Positions 8,416-15,020 of a stretch of 17,323 nt of DNA are shown one piece after another. The notes under the pieces are model-generated. The model did no database searches and was not told where the DNA came from. It was given only the letters and a program-made list of their open reading frames with translations. The DNA lies in NCBI GenBank assembly GCA_009773995.1, contig VSMY01000053.1, positions 1 through 17,323 on the forward strand. Reading direction: 5' to 3'. Each line of letters starts with the position of its first letter. Position 1 is the first letter of the stretch. The DNA is from Oscillibacter sp. GTDB lineage: Bacteria > Bacillota > Clostridia > Oscillospirales > Oscillospiraceae. The position numbers were made by a program, and so were the translations under genes.

Positions 8416-10047
8416 TTAGTCCGTGGTCTTCCACTCGGGGCTCACCTCTGCGATGAGGAGGCAGGGGCCCTCCTTTGCCAGGAAGCGGTCCAGGGTCTCC
8501 TCCACCTTCCCCTCGTCTCGGAGGGTCACGCTGGGGATGCCGTAGGCCGAGGCGATGGCGGCGAAGTCCGGGTCCCCCTCCAGCCGCACGCCGAAGGGCC
8601 CGTGGTAGGGCTCTTTGCTCTGGATCTGGTTCACCAGGCCCAAAACGCCGTTGCGGAAGAGGACGATTTTCAAGTCGAAGCCCCCGGCCTTCACGGCGGC
8701 CAGCTCGTTCATGGACATCTGGAAGGACCCGTCGCCGCAGACGGCGATCACCTGCCGGTCCGGCTGGGCGGTCTTCACGCCGACGGCGCAGGGGATGGCG
8801 TAGCCCATGGTCCCCAGGCCGCCGCTGGTTAAAAACCGGGCCCCCTTGAGCCGCAGGTGCTTGCAGGCCCAGATTTGATTCTGCCCCACGTCCACGCAGA
8901 CGGCGGCGTCCTCCCGCAGCCGCTCCCCCAAAAGCCGCAGGAGGCGGCCGGGGAAGACGCAGCCGTCCTTGGCGGGATAGCCCCGGCCCAGGTTCGTCCT
9001 CCGGAGGTCCTGGAGCATTTCCCGCCACGGGCCGCAGTCCGCCTTGGCCCCCCGCTCCATAAGCTGCTGAAGAATCACCTTGGCGTTGCCCACCAGGGGG
9101 AGGGTGGAGGGCATGTTTTTCCCGATTTCGGCGGGGTCCACGTCGATGTGGATGTTGGCCATCCGCTTTTGAATCTCATCCGGGGACACGATGGCCCGGT
9201 CCGCCACACGGGTGCCGATCATGATGAGGAGATCCGATTTCACCAGGGCCTTGTTGGCCGTGGTGTTCCCGTGGGCCCCGATCATGCCCATGTTCAGGGG
9301 GTGCTCCGTGGGCAGGAGGCTCAAGCCCATCATGGTGGTCACCACCGGGATGCCGGTGGCCTCGGCGAACTGCCGCAGCTCCGCCTCGGCGTGGGCCAGG
9401 AACACGCCGCCTCCGGCGCAGATCACCGGCTTTTGGGCCAGGCCGATGGCCGCGGCCACGTTGGCAATCTGCTTGTCGTTGCCCCGGACGCTGGGGTTAT
9501 AGCCCCGGATGCGGACCTCCTCGGGGAATACCACGTCGGTTACCAGCTGCTCCTGCACGTCCACGGGGATGTCGATGAGCACCGGGCCGGGCCGGCCCGT
9601 GGAGGCGATGTGGAACGCCTCCTTCAAGACCTGCGGCAGCTGGGCGGCGTCCTTCACCAAATAGCAGTGCTTGGTAAAGGGGGTCACCGCCCCGGTGATG
9701 TCCACCTCCTGGAAGATGTCCCGCCCCAGGAGGTTGGAGGGCACCTGGCCCGTCACGGCCACCAGGGGGATGGAGTCCATATAAGCCGTGGCCACGCCGG
9801 TGATAAGGTTCGTGGCTCCCGGACCGGAGGTGACGATGCACACCCCGGTCTTCCCCGTCACCCGTGCGTAGCCGGAGGCCATGTGCCCCGCGTTCTGCTC
9901 CGTGCGGACCAGGGTATAGTCGATGTTCGGGTCCTCCCGCAGAGCGTCGGCAATGGGGCAGATGGTGGCCCCGGCGTAGCCGAAGACCCGTTCCACGCCC
10001 TCCCGTGCCAGGCCCTCCATCAAAATCTGCGCGCCTGTCAGTTCCAT
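8416..10047 (-). CDS. Acetolactate synthase large subunit, divergent copy
   Basis: This 543-residue ThDP enzyme is the first structural gene of the operon. It keeps Glu50 (RTEQNAGHMASGYAR), SGPGATNL, GRDIFQEVDITG, TGRPGPVLIDIP and the Mg/ThDP ligands Asp439 and Asn466 in GDGSF...FRNG. It departs from the canonical enzyme in several places. The opening GYPGG is GYAGA, the asparagine pair of the ThDP motif is Arg-Asn, and the tryptophan of the substrate loop is Ile475 (LVNQIQ in place of MVRQWQ). That tryptophan gives preference for 2-oxobutyrate, so this copy may make acetolactate mainly or act on another 2-oxo acid. A partner ACT small subunit follows, which argues for a biosynthetic role. 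AGGAG lies 9 bases before the start, just after the attenuator T run. Confidence 0.92.
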   Translation of the reverse strand: MELTGAQILMEGLAREGVERVFGYAGATICPIADALREDPNIDYTLVRTEQNAGHMASGYARVTGKTGVCIVTSGPGATNLITGVATAYMDSIPLVAVTGQVPSNLLGRDIFQEVDITGAVTPFTKHCYLVKDAAQLPQVLKEAFHIASTGRPGPVLIDIPVDVQEQLVTDVVFPEEVRIRGYNPSVRGNDKQIANVAAAIGLAQKPVICAGGGVFLAHAEAELRQFAEATGIPVVTTMMGLSLLPTEHPLNMGMIGAHGNTTANKALVKSDLLIMIGTRVADRAIVSPDEIQKRMANIHIDVDPAEIGKNMPSTLPLVGNAKVILQQLMERGAKADCGPWREMLQDLRRTNLGRGYPAKDGCVFPGRLLRLLGERLREDAAVCVDVGQNQIWACKHLRLKGARFLTSGGLGTMGYAIPCAVGVKTAQPDRQVIAVCGDGSFQMSMNELAAVKAGGFDLKIVLFRNGVLGLVNQIQSKEPYHGPFGVRLEGDPDFAAIASAYGIPSVTLRDEGKVEETLDRFLAKEGPCLLIAEVSPEWKTTD

Positions 10048-10065
10048 GCTTCCAAGCTCCTTTCG

Positions 10066-10109
10066 GTATAAAAAGCAAATAAGCCCGTGTCCCTCGTCGG
10101 GTCACGGAC
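10066..10109 (-). terminator. Attenuator terminator of the ilv operon
   Basis: On the minus strand GTCCGTG-A-CCC pairs with GGG-A-CACGGGC around a 5-base loop (10083-10109), a stem of about 10 pairs with one A-A mismatch. TTATTTGCTTTTT follows. It stands between the leader peptide and the first ilv gene, where it can abort transcription. An alternative hairpin (CGGAACT with AGTCCG, 10105-10123) would consume its left arm, and a third (CCGGT with ACCGG, 10121-10137) would block that alternative. Confidence 0.75.
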
Positions 10110-10141
10110 TTGCAAGAGTTCCGGTTTTGGGGACCGGCGGT

Positions 10142-10288
10142 TTATGCTGCTCGTTGGAGGAACCCGCCCGTCACGCCCTTGTTTCGCGCATGACCAAACG
10201 CACTATTCGGTTTCGGCGGCAAAACTACCAGTACCAGAACCAGAATAATGTACAGGCCCAGAATGCTGTTCAGAGCGTGCATCATCAT
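10142..10288 (-). CDS. ilv operon leader peptide (branched-chain amino-acid rich)
   Basis: A 48-residue open frame starts MMMHALNS. Residues 9-23 read ILGLYIILVLVLVVL, in which 13 of 15 residues are Ile, Leu or Val, then PPKPNSAF. A strong GGAGGG ribosome site lies 8 bases before the first ATG, and the frame ends 33 bases upstream of the attenuator stem. This is the layout of the ilv leader peptides of E. coli, where ribosome stalling at scarce charged tRNAs decides whether the terminator forms. Nothing in the remainder looks like a folded protein. A small hydrophobic membrane peptide is the alternative reading, but the downstream attenuator makes the regulatory one far more likely. I find no T-box sequence in the leader. 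Confidence 0.82.
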   Translation of the reverse strand: MMMHALNSILGLYIILVLVLVVLPPKPNSAFGHARNKGVTGGFLQRAA

Positions 10289-10302
10289 AGGGCGTTCCCT
10301 CC

Positions 10303-10352
10303 GCCGCTTAGAAGCGGCCCTTCGGCGGCCTTTCCGGAAAAAAGGCTCCGCC
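10303..10352 (-). promoter_or_regulatory. Paired hairpins at the 5' end of the ilv leader RNA
   Basis: Two stems can form before the leader-peptide ribosome site. One is at 10324-10352 (GGCGG/CCGCC outer and CCTTT/AAAGG inner). The other is at 10303-10318 (GCCGCTT with AAGCGGC), directly touching the GGAGGG site at 10297-10302. They could stabilise the RNA 5' end or tune translation of the leader. Confidence 0.45.
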
Positions 10353-10366
10353 TGTCTTGAGTCGTT

Positions 10367-10395
10367 ATTATACATGTCCGGCGTGCAAAGCGCAA
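10367..10395 (-). promoter_or_regulatory. Promoter of the ilv operon
   Basis: On the minus strand a perfect TATAAT (10367-10372), preceded by ATG for an extended -10, lies 17 bases after TTGCGC (10390-10395). The start of transcription would be near 10360, about 70 bases before the leader peptide. The stretch from here to the end of arcC (10396-10570) holds only the arcC terminator and a small CGTCA/TGACG palindrome at 10466-10479; no gene is seen. Confidence 0.72.
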
Positions 10396-10527
10396 CAAAA
10401 AAATTGGATTCGTCCCGCTTTCCGGATGATTTCACGAATGGCGGCGGTTTTCCCCAGCTGTTCTCGTCAAAAATGACGGAGATTTTTCCAGGATGCGGTA
10501 TCAGACAGCACCTCTTTTTCGCAGACA

Positions 10528-10553
10528 ACGCCCGCCGGGTTCCCGGCGGGCGT
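10528..10553 (-). terminator. Terminator after arcC
   Basis: A perfect 12-base-pair stem, ACGCCCGCCGGG with CCCGGCGGGCGT, has a 2-base centre and lies 17 bases past the carbamate kinase stop. TTGTCTG follows on the minus strand, so the T run is poor but the stem is very strong. Confidence 0.65.
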
Positions 10554-10570
10554 CGTTGGTCGGATAGAGC

Positions 10571-11512
10571 TTAAAGCGCGATGGAAGTGCCGGTCTCCCC
10601 GGCGATGCCGGCCTTGGCCTTCTCCAGCAGGGTGATGAGGGCCGTCCTGCCCGGGCGGGACTCGGCGAACTGCACCGCCGCCTGAACCTTGGGCAGCATG
10701 GAGCCGGGGGCGAACTGGCCCTCGTCCATGTATCTACGGGCCTCCTCCGGGGTCAGGCTGTCCAGCCACTTCTGGTCCGGCTTGCCAAAGTTCACCGCCA
10801 CCTTTTCCACGGCGGTGAGGATAATCAGCACATCGGCGTCCAGCTGCTCGGCCATCTTCTCGCTGGCAAAGTCCTTGTCAATGACCGCCGCCGCGCCCTT
10901 GAGGTGGTGCCCCTCGGTCTTGAAGACGGGGATGCCGCCGCCGCCGCAGGCCACCACCACCAGCCCGGCCTCCACCATGTCCTGGATGGACTGGATTTCC
11001 ACGATGGAAACCGGCTTGGGAGAGGCCACCACCCGGCGGTAGCCCCGCCCGGCGTCCTCCACCACCTTGTAGTCCCGCTCCTTCACCAGGGCGTCGGCCT
11101 CTTCTTTCGTCATGAAGGCGCCGATGGGCTTGGTGGGGTTCTCAAAGGCGGGGTCCTTGGGGTCCACCTCCACCTGGGTGAGCACGGTGGCCACGCCCTT
11201 GTTGATGCCGCGGTCCAGCAGCTCCTCCCGCAGGCCGTTCTGGAGGTCATAGCCGATGTAGCCCTGGCTCATGGCCACGCAGACGGACAGGGGGCAGGGG
11301 ATATACTTCTCGGGATTTGAGCGGGTCAGCTCGGTCATGGCGTTTTGGATCATGCCCACCTGGGGGCCGTTGCCGTGGGCGATGACCACCTGGTGTCCCT
11401 GTTCAATCAGGTCCACAATGGCCTTGGCGGTCTGCTTCACCGCCGCCATCTGCTCCGGCAGGTTATTGCCCAGGGCGTTGCCGCCCAGGGCGACTACGAT
11501 ACGTTTACCCAT
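10571..11512 (-). CDS. arcC: Carbamate kinase
   Basis: This 313-residue enzyme transfers phosphate from carbamoyl phosphate to ADP, giving ATP, CO2 and ammonia. It shows the amino-acid-kinase fold: VVALGGNALG at the N-terminus, AHGNGPQVGMI near residue 50, VVACGGGGIPV near 200 and DKDFASEKMAEQLDAD after it, with SMLPKVQAAVQF near the end. Length is standard. It is the last gene of the ygeY-ygeW-arcC unit, 13 bases after ygeW, and matches the role of YqeA in the E. coli cluster. No arginine deiminase or ornithine carbamoyltransferase is present, so its carbamoyl phosphate most likely comes from YgeW. Confidence 0.95.
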   Translation of the reverse strand: MGKRIVVALGGNALGNNLPEQMAAVKQTAKAIVDLIEQGHQVVIAHGNGPQVGMIQNAMTELTRSNPEKYIPCPLSVCVAMSQGYIGYDLQNGLREELLDRGINKGVATVLTQVEVDPKDPAFENPTKPIGAFMTKEEADALVKERDYKVVEDAGRGYRRVVASPKPVSIVEIQSIQDMVEAGLVVVACGGGGIPVFKTEGHHLKGAAAVIDKDFASEKMAEQLDADVLIILTAVEKVAVNFGKPDQKWLDSLTPEEARRYMDEGQFAPGSMLPKVQAAVQFAESRPGRTALITLLEKAKAGIAGETGTSIAL

Positions 11513-11525
11513 GATGCCCAGCCTC

Positions 11526-12716
11526 TCAGAAGAACTTCCGCTTGTCGGCGGCGTCCAGGGCCATCAGGGCGGACACGGGGTCCTTCACCTTGCTCATCAT
11601 GATCATGGCCGCGATGACGTAGGGCTTGTAGCTGGCTTCCTTGTACAGGGGCACAAGATACCGGTCGAACACGGAGTTGTCCACCTCGCCCTCGGGGCAG
11701 CTGAGGCCGGTGATGTCGGCGGGGAGGCAGTGGAGATACAGGGCGGAACCGTTCCGGGTCTTCTTCATCATCTCCTCGGAGCAGGTCCAGTCCTTATGCT
11801 GGGCGTTCTGGGCCAGGAGCTTCTGCTCCAGGGCGTCGATGCCCGCCTTGTCCCCGGCCTGGTAGAGCTTGGTCCGCTCCTCCATGGCGGCGAAGGGAGC
11901 CCAGCTCTTGGGATACACGATGTCCGCGTCCTGGAAGGCCTCTTCCATGGTGGCGACCTTCTTATAGCTTCCTCCCGTGGCGGCGGCGTTTTTCTTGGCG
12001 ATTTCCTCCACCTCGGGCATCACGTCATAGCCCTCGGGATGGGCCAGGACCACGTCCATGCCGAAGCGGGTCATCAATCCGATGACGCCCTGGGGCACGG
12101 AGAGGGGCTTGCCGTAGGAGGGAGAGTAGGCCCAGGTCATGGCGATTTTCTTGCCCTTCAGATTTTCCACGCCGCCGAACTGGTGGATGATGTGGAGCAT
12201 GTCGGCCATGCACTGGGTGGGGTGGTCCACATCACACTGGAGGTTCACCAGGGTGGGCTGCTGCTCCAGGATGCCGTCCCGGTAGCCCTCCTTCACGGCG
12301 TCCATGAAGGTCTTCTGGTATTTGTGTCCCTCGCCGATGAACATGTCGTCCCGGATGCCGATGACGTCGGCCATGAAGGAGACCATGTTGGCGGTCTCCC
12401 GGACGGTCTCGCCGTGGGCGATCTGGGATTTCTTCTCGTCCAGGTCCTGGACGGTCAGGCCCAGCAGATTGCAGGCGGAGGCGAAGGAGAAGCGGGTCCG
12501 GGTGGAGTTGTCCCGGAAGATGGAGATGCCCAGGCCCGAGTCAAAGATCCGGGTGGACTTGTTCCGCTCCCGCAGGTCCCGGAGAGCGTCGGCCACGGTG
12601 AAGATGGCGTCCAGCTCCTCGTCGGTCTTGTCCCAGGTCCAGTAGAAGTCGGACTTGTACATGTTGTTGATGTGCAGCTTTTCCAGGTGCTGCGCCAGCT
12701 CGATGGTCTTAGACAT
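11526..12716 (-). CDS. ygeW: Knotted carbamoyltransferase YgeW
   Basis: A 396-residue carbamoyltransferase of the aspartate/ornithine superfamily. The carbamoyl-phosphate site is STRTR (residues 71-75) in SIFRDNSTRTRFS, with HPTQ at 165-168 and HCLP at 329-332. The stretches SQIAHGETVRETANM and MTWAYSPSYGKPLSVPQG are hallmarks of YgeW and absent from ordinary OTC or ATC. Its true substrate is not settled; in catabolism it should run toward carbamoyl phosphate for carbamate kinase. I set the start at 12716 (MSKTIEL), where AAGGAG lies 9 bases upstream. The frame also opens at a GTG at 12734, but that codon abuts the ribosome site itself. It lies 25 bases after ygeY. Confidence 0.94.
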   Translation of the reverse strand: MSKTIELAQHLEKLHINNMYKSDFYWTWDKTDEELDAIFTVADALRDLRERNKSTRIFDSGLGISIFRDNSTRTRFSFASACNLLGLTVQDLDEKKSQIAHGETVRETANMVSFMADVIGIRDDMFIGEGHKYQKTFMDAVKEGYRDGILEQQPTLVNLQCDVDHPTQCMADMLHIIHQFGGVENLKGKKIAMTWAYSPSYGKPLSVPQGVIGLMTRFGMDVVLAHPEGYDVMPEVEEIAKKNAAATGGSYKKVATMEEAFQDADIVYPKSWAPFAAMEERTKLYQAGDKAGIDALEQKLLAQNAQHKDWTCSEEMMKKTRNGSALYLHCLPADITGLSCPEGEVDNSVFDRYLVPLYKEASYKPYVIAAMIMMSKVKDPVSALMALDAADKRKFF

Positions 12717-12741
12717 ATCAAAAATCTCCTTCACTCAAAAT

Positions 12742-14154
12742 TTATTTAATGTCGTTGTCCGTCAGGCTCTGGCGGAACTCCGTCACGTCGGCGGTCTTGT
12801 TCTCCGGCTTGTACAGGGGGATGGCCGCGGCGTACAGGGCGGCGCAGGTCACCAGGTCCTGCTTCCAGGTAATCTCGTTGGGGGCGTGGGCCTGAGACTC
12901 CGCGCCGGGGCCGAAGCCCACGCAGGGGATGCCGTAGCGGCCCTGAATGGACACGCAGTTGGTGGAGAAGGTCCATTTGTCCGTCAGGGGACGGCCGGTG
13001 CGCAGGTGCATGGCGTCCTTGGCCTGGTCCGCGTCGGCGTGGCCGATGCGCTCCTTGCCGAAGAGGGCCTCGTGGGCGTCCACCAAGGCCTGGACGTGGG
13101 CCGCGCCGGCCTTGTTGATCCAGGTGGGGAAGAAGCACTCGGTCTCATAGACGGTGCCCGTCCAGGCGGGGCGGTCGTACATGTACATGGAGACCTTCAC
13201 GTCGTCCCCGTATTTCTTCACGCTGGGCAGCTGCCGGATCTCCTCCAGGCAGGAGTCCCAGGTCTCCCCGGCGGTCATGCGCCGGTCAATGGAGATGGAG
13301 CAGCTGTCCGCCACGGCGCAGCGGCTGGGAGAGGTGTAGAAAATCTGGCTGGTGGTGCAGGTGCCCCGGCCCAGGAACTGGGCGTCCTCGTAATGCTCGG
13401 GGTTAAACTCCGGGTTCAGCATCTTGACCAGGCCCTTGACCTCGTTGGAGGGGCCGTCGCCGTTTTCGTTCAGGGCCCGGACGTCCTGGAGGATGTCCGC
13501 CATCTTGTAGATGGCGTTGTCGCCCCGCTCCGGGGCGGAGCCGTGGCAGCTGACGCCCTTCACGTCCACCCGGATCTCCATGCGGCCCCGGTGGCCCCGG
13601 TAGATGCCGCCGTCGGTGGGCTCGGTGGAGATGACAAACTCAATCTTGGAGCGGGCGTCCTCGGGTCCCTGGAAGTACTTGTTGACGATGTACTGCCAGC
13701 ACATGCCGTCGCAGTCCTCCTCCTGGACGGAGCCGACGACCATGATTTTGTAGCCCTCGGGGATGAGCCCCAGGTCCTTCATGATTTTCGCCCCGTACAC
13801 GGCGGAGGCCATGCCGCCCTCCTGGTCGCTGCCGCCCCGGCCGAAGATGACGTCCTCGGTCTCATAACCCTTGTAGGGGTCCGCTTCCCAGTTGTCGATG
13901 TTTCCGATTCCCACGGTGTCGATGTGGGAGTCGATGGCGATGATTTTTTCGCCCTGGCCCATCCAGCCGATGACGTTGCCCAGGCCGTCGATTTCCACGT
14001 TGTCAAAGCCCAGCTTTTCCATCTCGGCCTTGATGCACATGACCACTTCTTTTTCCTCGCAGCTCTCGCTGGGGTGAGAAATCATGTCCCGCAGGAACCG
14101 GGACATCTCCGCTTTGTAGCCCTCCGCCGCAGATTTGATCTTCTCGAAATCCAT
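12742..14154 (-). CDS. ygeY: YgeY family M20 metallohydrolase
   Basis: This 470-residue M20-type hydrolase belongs to the YgeY group annotated as selenium-metabolism linked. Metal and catalytic residues are visible: His77 in DSHIDTVG, Asp110 in GRGGSDQEGG, Glu145/Glu146 in VQEEDCDG, Glu178 or Asp181 in STEPTD, and His423 in AHAPNE. The lid domain has the signature VSCHGSAPERGDNA. From memory of the ~400-residue E. coli protein, this one is longer because of inserts after the lid and before the last motif and a charged C-terminal tail. The start is the ATG at 14154, since GGAGG lies 8 bases before it; the ATG at 14169 overlaps that site. It is the first gene of its operon and probably cleaves a carbamoylated or acylated amine. 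Confidence 0.92.
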   Translation of the reverse strand: MDFEKIKSAAEGYKAEMSRFLRDMISHPSESCEEKEVVMCIKAEMEKLGFDNVEIDGLGNVIGWMGQGEKIIAIDSHIDTVGIGNIDNWEADPYKGYETEDVIFGRGGSDQEGGMASAVYGAKIMKDLGLIPEGYKIMVVGSVQEEDCDGMCWQYIVNKYFQGPEDARSKIEFVISTEPTDGGIYRGHRGRMEIRVDVKGVSCHGSAPERGDNAIYKMADILQDVRALNENGDGPSNEVKGLVKMLNPEFNPEHYEDAQFLGRGTCTTSQIFYTSPSRCAVADSCSISIDRRMTAGETWDSCLEEIRQLPSVKKYGDDVKVSMYMYDRPAWTGTVYETECFFPTWINKAGAAHVQALVDAHEALFGKERIGHADADQAKDAMHLRTGRPLTDKWTFSTNCVSIQGRYGIPCVGFGPGAESQAHAPNEITWKQDLVTCAALYAAAIPLYKPENKTADVTEFRQSLTDNDIK

Positions 14155-14183
14155 GATGCAGACCTCCATAAAAATTTATATTT

Positions 14184-14206
14184 GACGGCTTCGCGTCTTC
14201 GCCGTC
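14184..14206 (-). promoter_or_regulatory. Hairpin in the ygeY leader
   Basis: GACGGC pairs with GCCGTC over an 11-base loop, inside the ~60-base leader between the predicted ygeY transcription start and its ribosome site. Function is unknown. Confidence 0.35.
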
Positions 14207-14222
14207 TGTTCCCTATAGCCCT

Positions 14223-14250
14223 ATCATAACACAAGATTTTCCGTTGTCAA
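14223..14250 (-). promoter_or_regulatory. Promoter of ygeY-ygeW-arcC
   Basis: On the minus strand a perfect TTGACA (14245-14250) lies 16 bases before TATGAT (14223-14228). Such a strong core promoter in front of catabolic genes implies control by a regulator, most simply the divergently encoded one. Confidence 0.8.
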
Positions 14251-14251
14251 A

Positions 14252-14282
14252 CAAAATTTTTGAAAACCAAAAAATTTTTTTG
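14252..14282. promoter_or_regulatory. Two A/T palindromes between divergent promoters
   Basis: CAAAATTTTTG (14252-14262) and CAAAAAATTTTTTTG (14268-14282) are both inverted repeats around a single T, with centres 18 bases apart. They fill the space between the two -35 boxes. They could be operators for the neighbouring regulator or UP-element-like A tracts that serve both promoters. Confidence 0.5.
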
Positions 14283-14290
14283 AATTGCTG

Positions 14291-14319
14291 TTGATTTCTC
14301 CGAAACTTCGTGGTATGAT
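14291..14319 (+). promoter_or_regulatory. Promoter of the regulator and PLP-enzyme genes
   Basis: TTGATT (14291-14296), 17 bases, then TATGAT (14314-14319). With normal spacing the transcript would begin at or beside the A of the ATG at 14326, giving a leaderless message. Confidence 0.68.
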
Positions 14320-14325
14320 GCTAGT

Positions 14326-15018
14326 ATGAATCAGTGTCTTTATCCAAAAAATCAGCCTAAAAAGGGGGTATGTCCCACGGAAAACAGCAAGCTGGAGCTT
14401 TTACGACAGGTAGCCGCCGGCATCGCCGCCCAGTTCGGCAGCAGCTGCGAGGTGGCCATCCACGATTTGAGCCGGGACCCGGACCGCTCCATCGTCTTCA
14501 TCGCCAACGGCCACGTGTCCGGGCGGAAGGTGGGGGACGGCGCGTCCAACGTGGTGATGGAGCAACTCCGCACCCAGGACCCGGAGCCCAAGGACCACCT
14601 GTGCTACCTGACCAAGACCCCGGACGGGAAGATTTTGAAATCCTCCACCGTCTACATCCGGGACCGGAAGGGGAGGGTCTCCGCCATCCTGGCCATCAAC
14701 TACGACATCTCCCGCCTCATCCTCATGGAGGAGGCTCTCCACGACCTGACCTCCACCGGGGAGGAGGTTCCTTCCGAACCGGAGCGCATCACCAACGTCA
14801 GCGACCTGCTGGACGAGCTCATCCAGAAATCCGTGGCATTGGTGGGCAAGCCCGCCGCCGTCATGAACAAAGAGGACAAGGTGAAAGCCATCCAGTTCCT
14901 CAGCCAAAACGGGGCCTTCCTCATCACCAAGTCCGGCGACAAGGTGGCCAAGTACTTCGGCATCTCCAAGTACACCCTGTATTCCTATATTGACATGAAC
15001 AAACAGGAGGGAGCTTAG
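14326..15018 (+). CDS. YheO/DauR-type PAS-HTH transcriptional regulator
   Basis: A 230-residue cytoplasmic DNA-binding regulator. Residues about 25-140 match the YheO-like PAS domain (AAQFGSSCEVAIHDLS, then IVFIANGHVSGRKVGD and SAILAINYDIS). The C-terminal ~60 residues match the DauR-type helix-turn-helix (AIQFLSQNGAFLITKSGDKVAKYFGISKYTLYSYI), the last part being the recognition helix. DauR itself represses D-arginine catabolism genes in Pseudomonas, so relatives often control amino-acid breakdown. It lies divergent from ygeY-ygeW-arcC and 2 bases before the PLP-enzyme gene, so it is the obvious regulator of both. No ribosome site precedes the ATG at 14326 and no better in-frame start with one is seen downstream. 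An AAAAAGGGGG sits near 14365 but only precedes an out-of-frame ATG. Confidence 0.85.
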   Translation: MNQCLYPKNQPKKGVCPTENSKLELLRQVAAGIAAQFGSSCEVAIHDLSRDPDRSIVFIANGHVSGRKVGDGASNVVMEQLRTQDPEPKDHLCYLTKTPDGKILKSSTVYIRDRKGRVSAILAINYDISRLILMEEALHDLTSTGEEVPSEPERITNVSDLLDELIQKSVALVGKPAAVMNKEDKVKAIQFLSQNGAFLITKSGDKVAKYFGISKYTLYSYIDMNKQEGA

Positions 15019-15020
15019 TT

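Noticed and set aside
10048..10400. T-box riboswitch in the ilv leader
   Set aside because: I could not find the conserved T-box core (a TGGN-bearing antiterminator with a GGTGG-like element) and the leader peptide explains the region better; a covariance-model search would settle it.
10466..10479. CGTCA-AAAA-TGACG palindrome between arcC and the ilv promoter
   Set aside because: Only 5-base arms and no neighbouring signal; could be an operator or chance, so it is not listed on its own.
10142..10528. A 128-residue protein extending the leader-peptide frame upstream
   Set aside because: The upstream part crosses the TATAAT promoter and leader hairpins; the strong ribosome site is in front of the MMMHALNS start instead.
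11271..14229. Very long plus-strand frames (about 490 and 520 codons) opposite ygeW and ygeY
   Set aside because: Both are rich in Val/Gly/His/Leu repeats typical of antisense reading of GC-rich genes, and both lie over well-recognised minus-strand genes.
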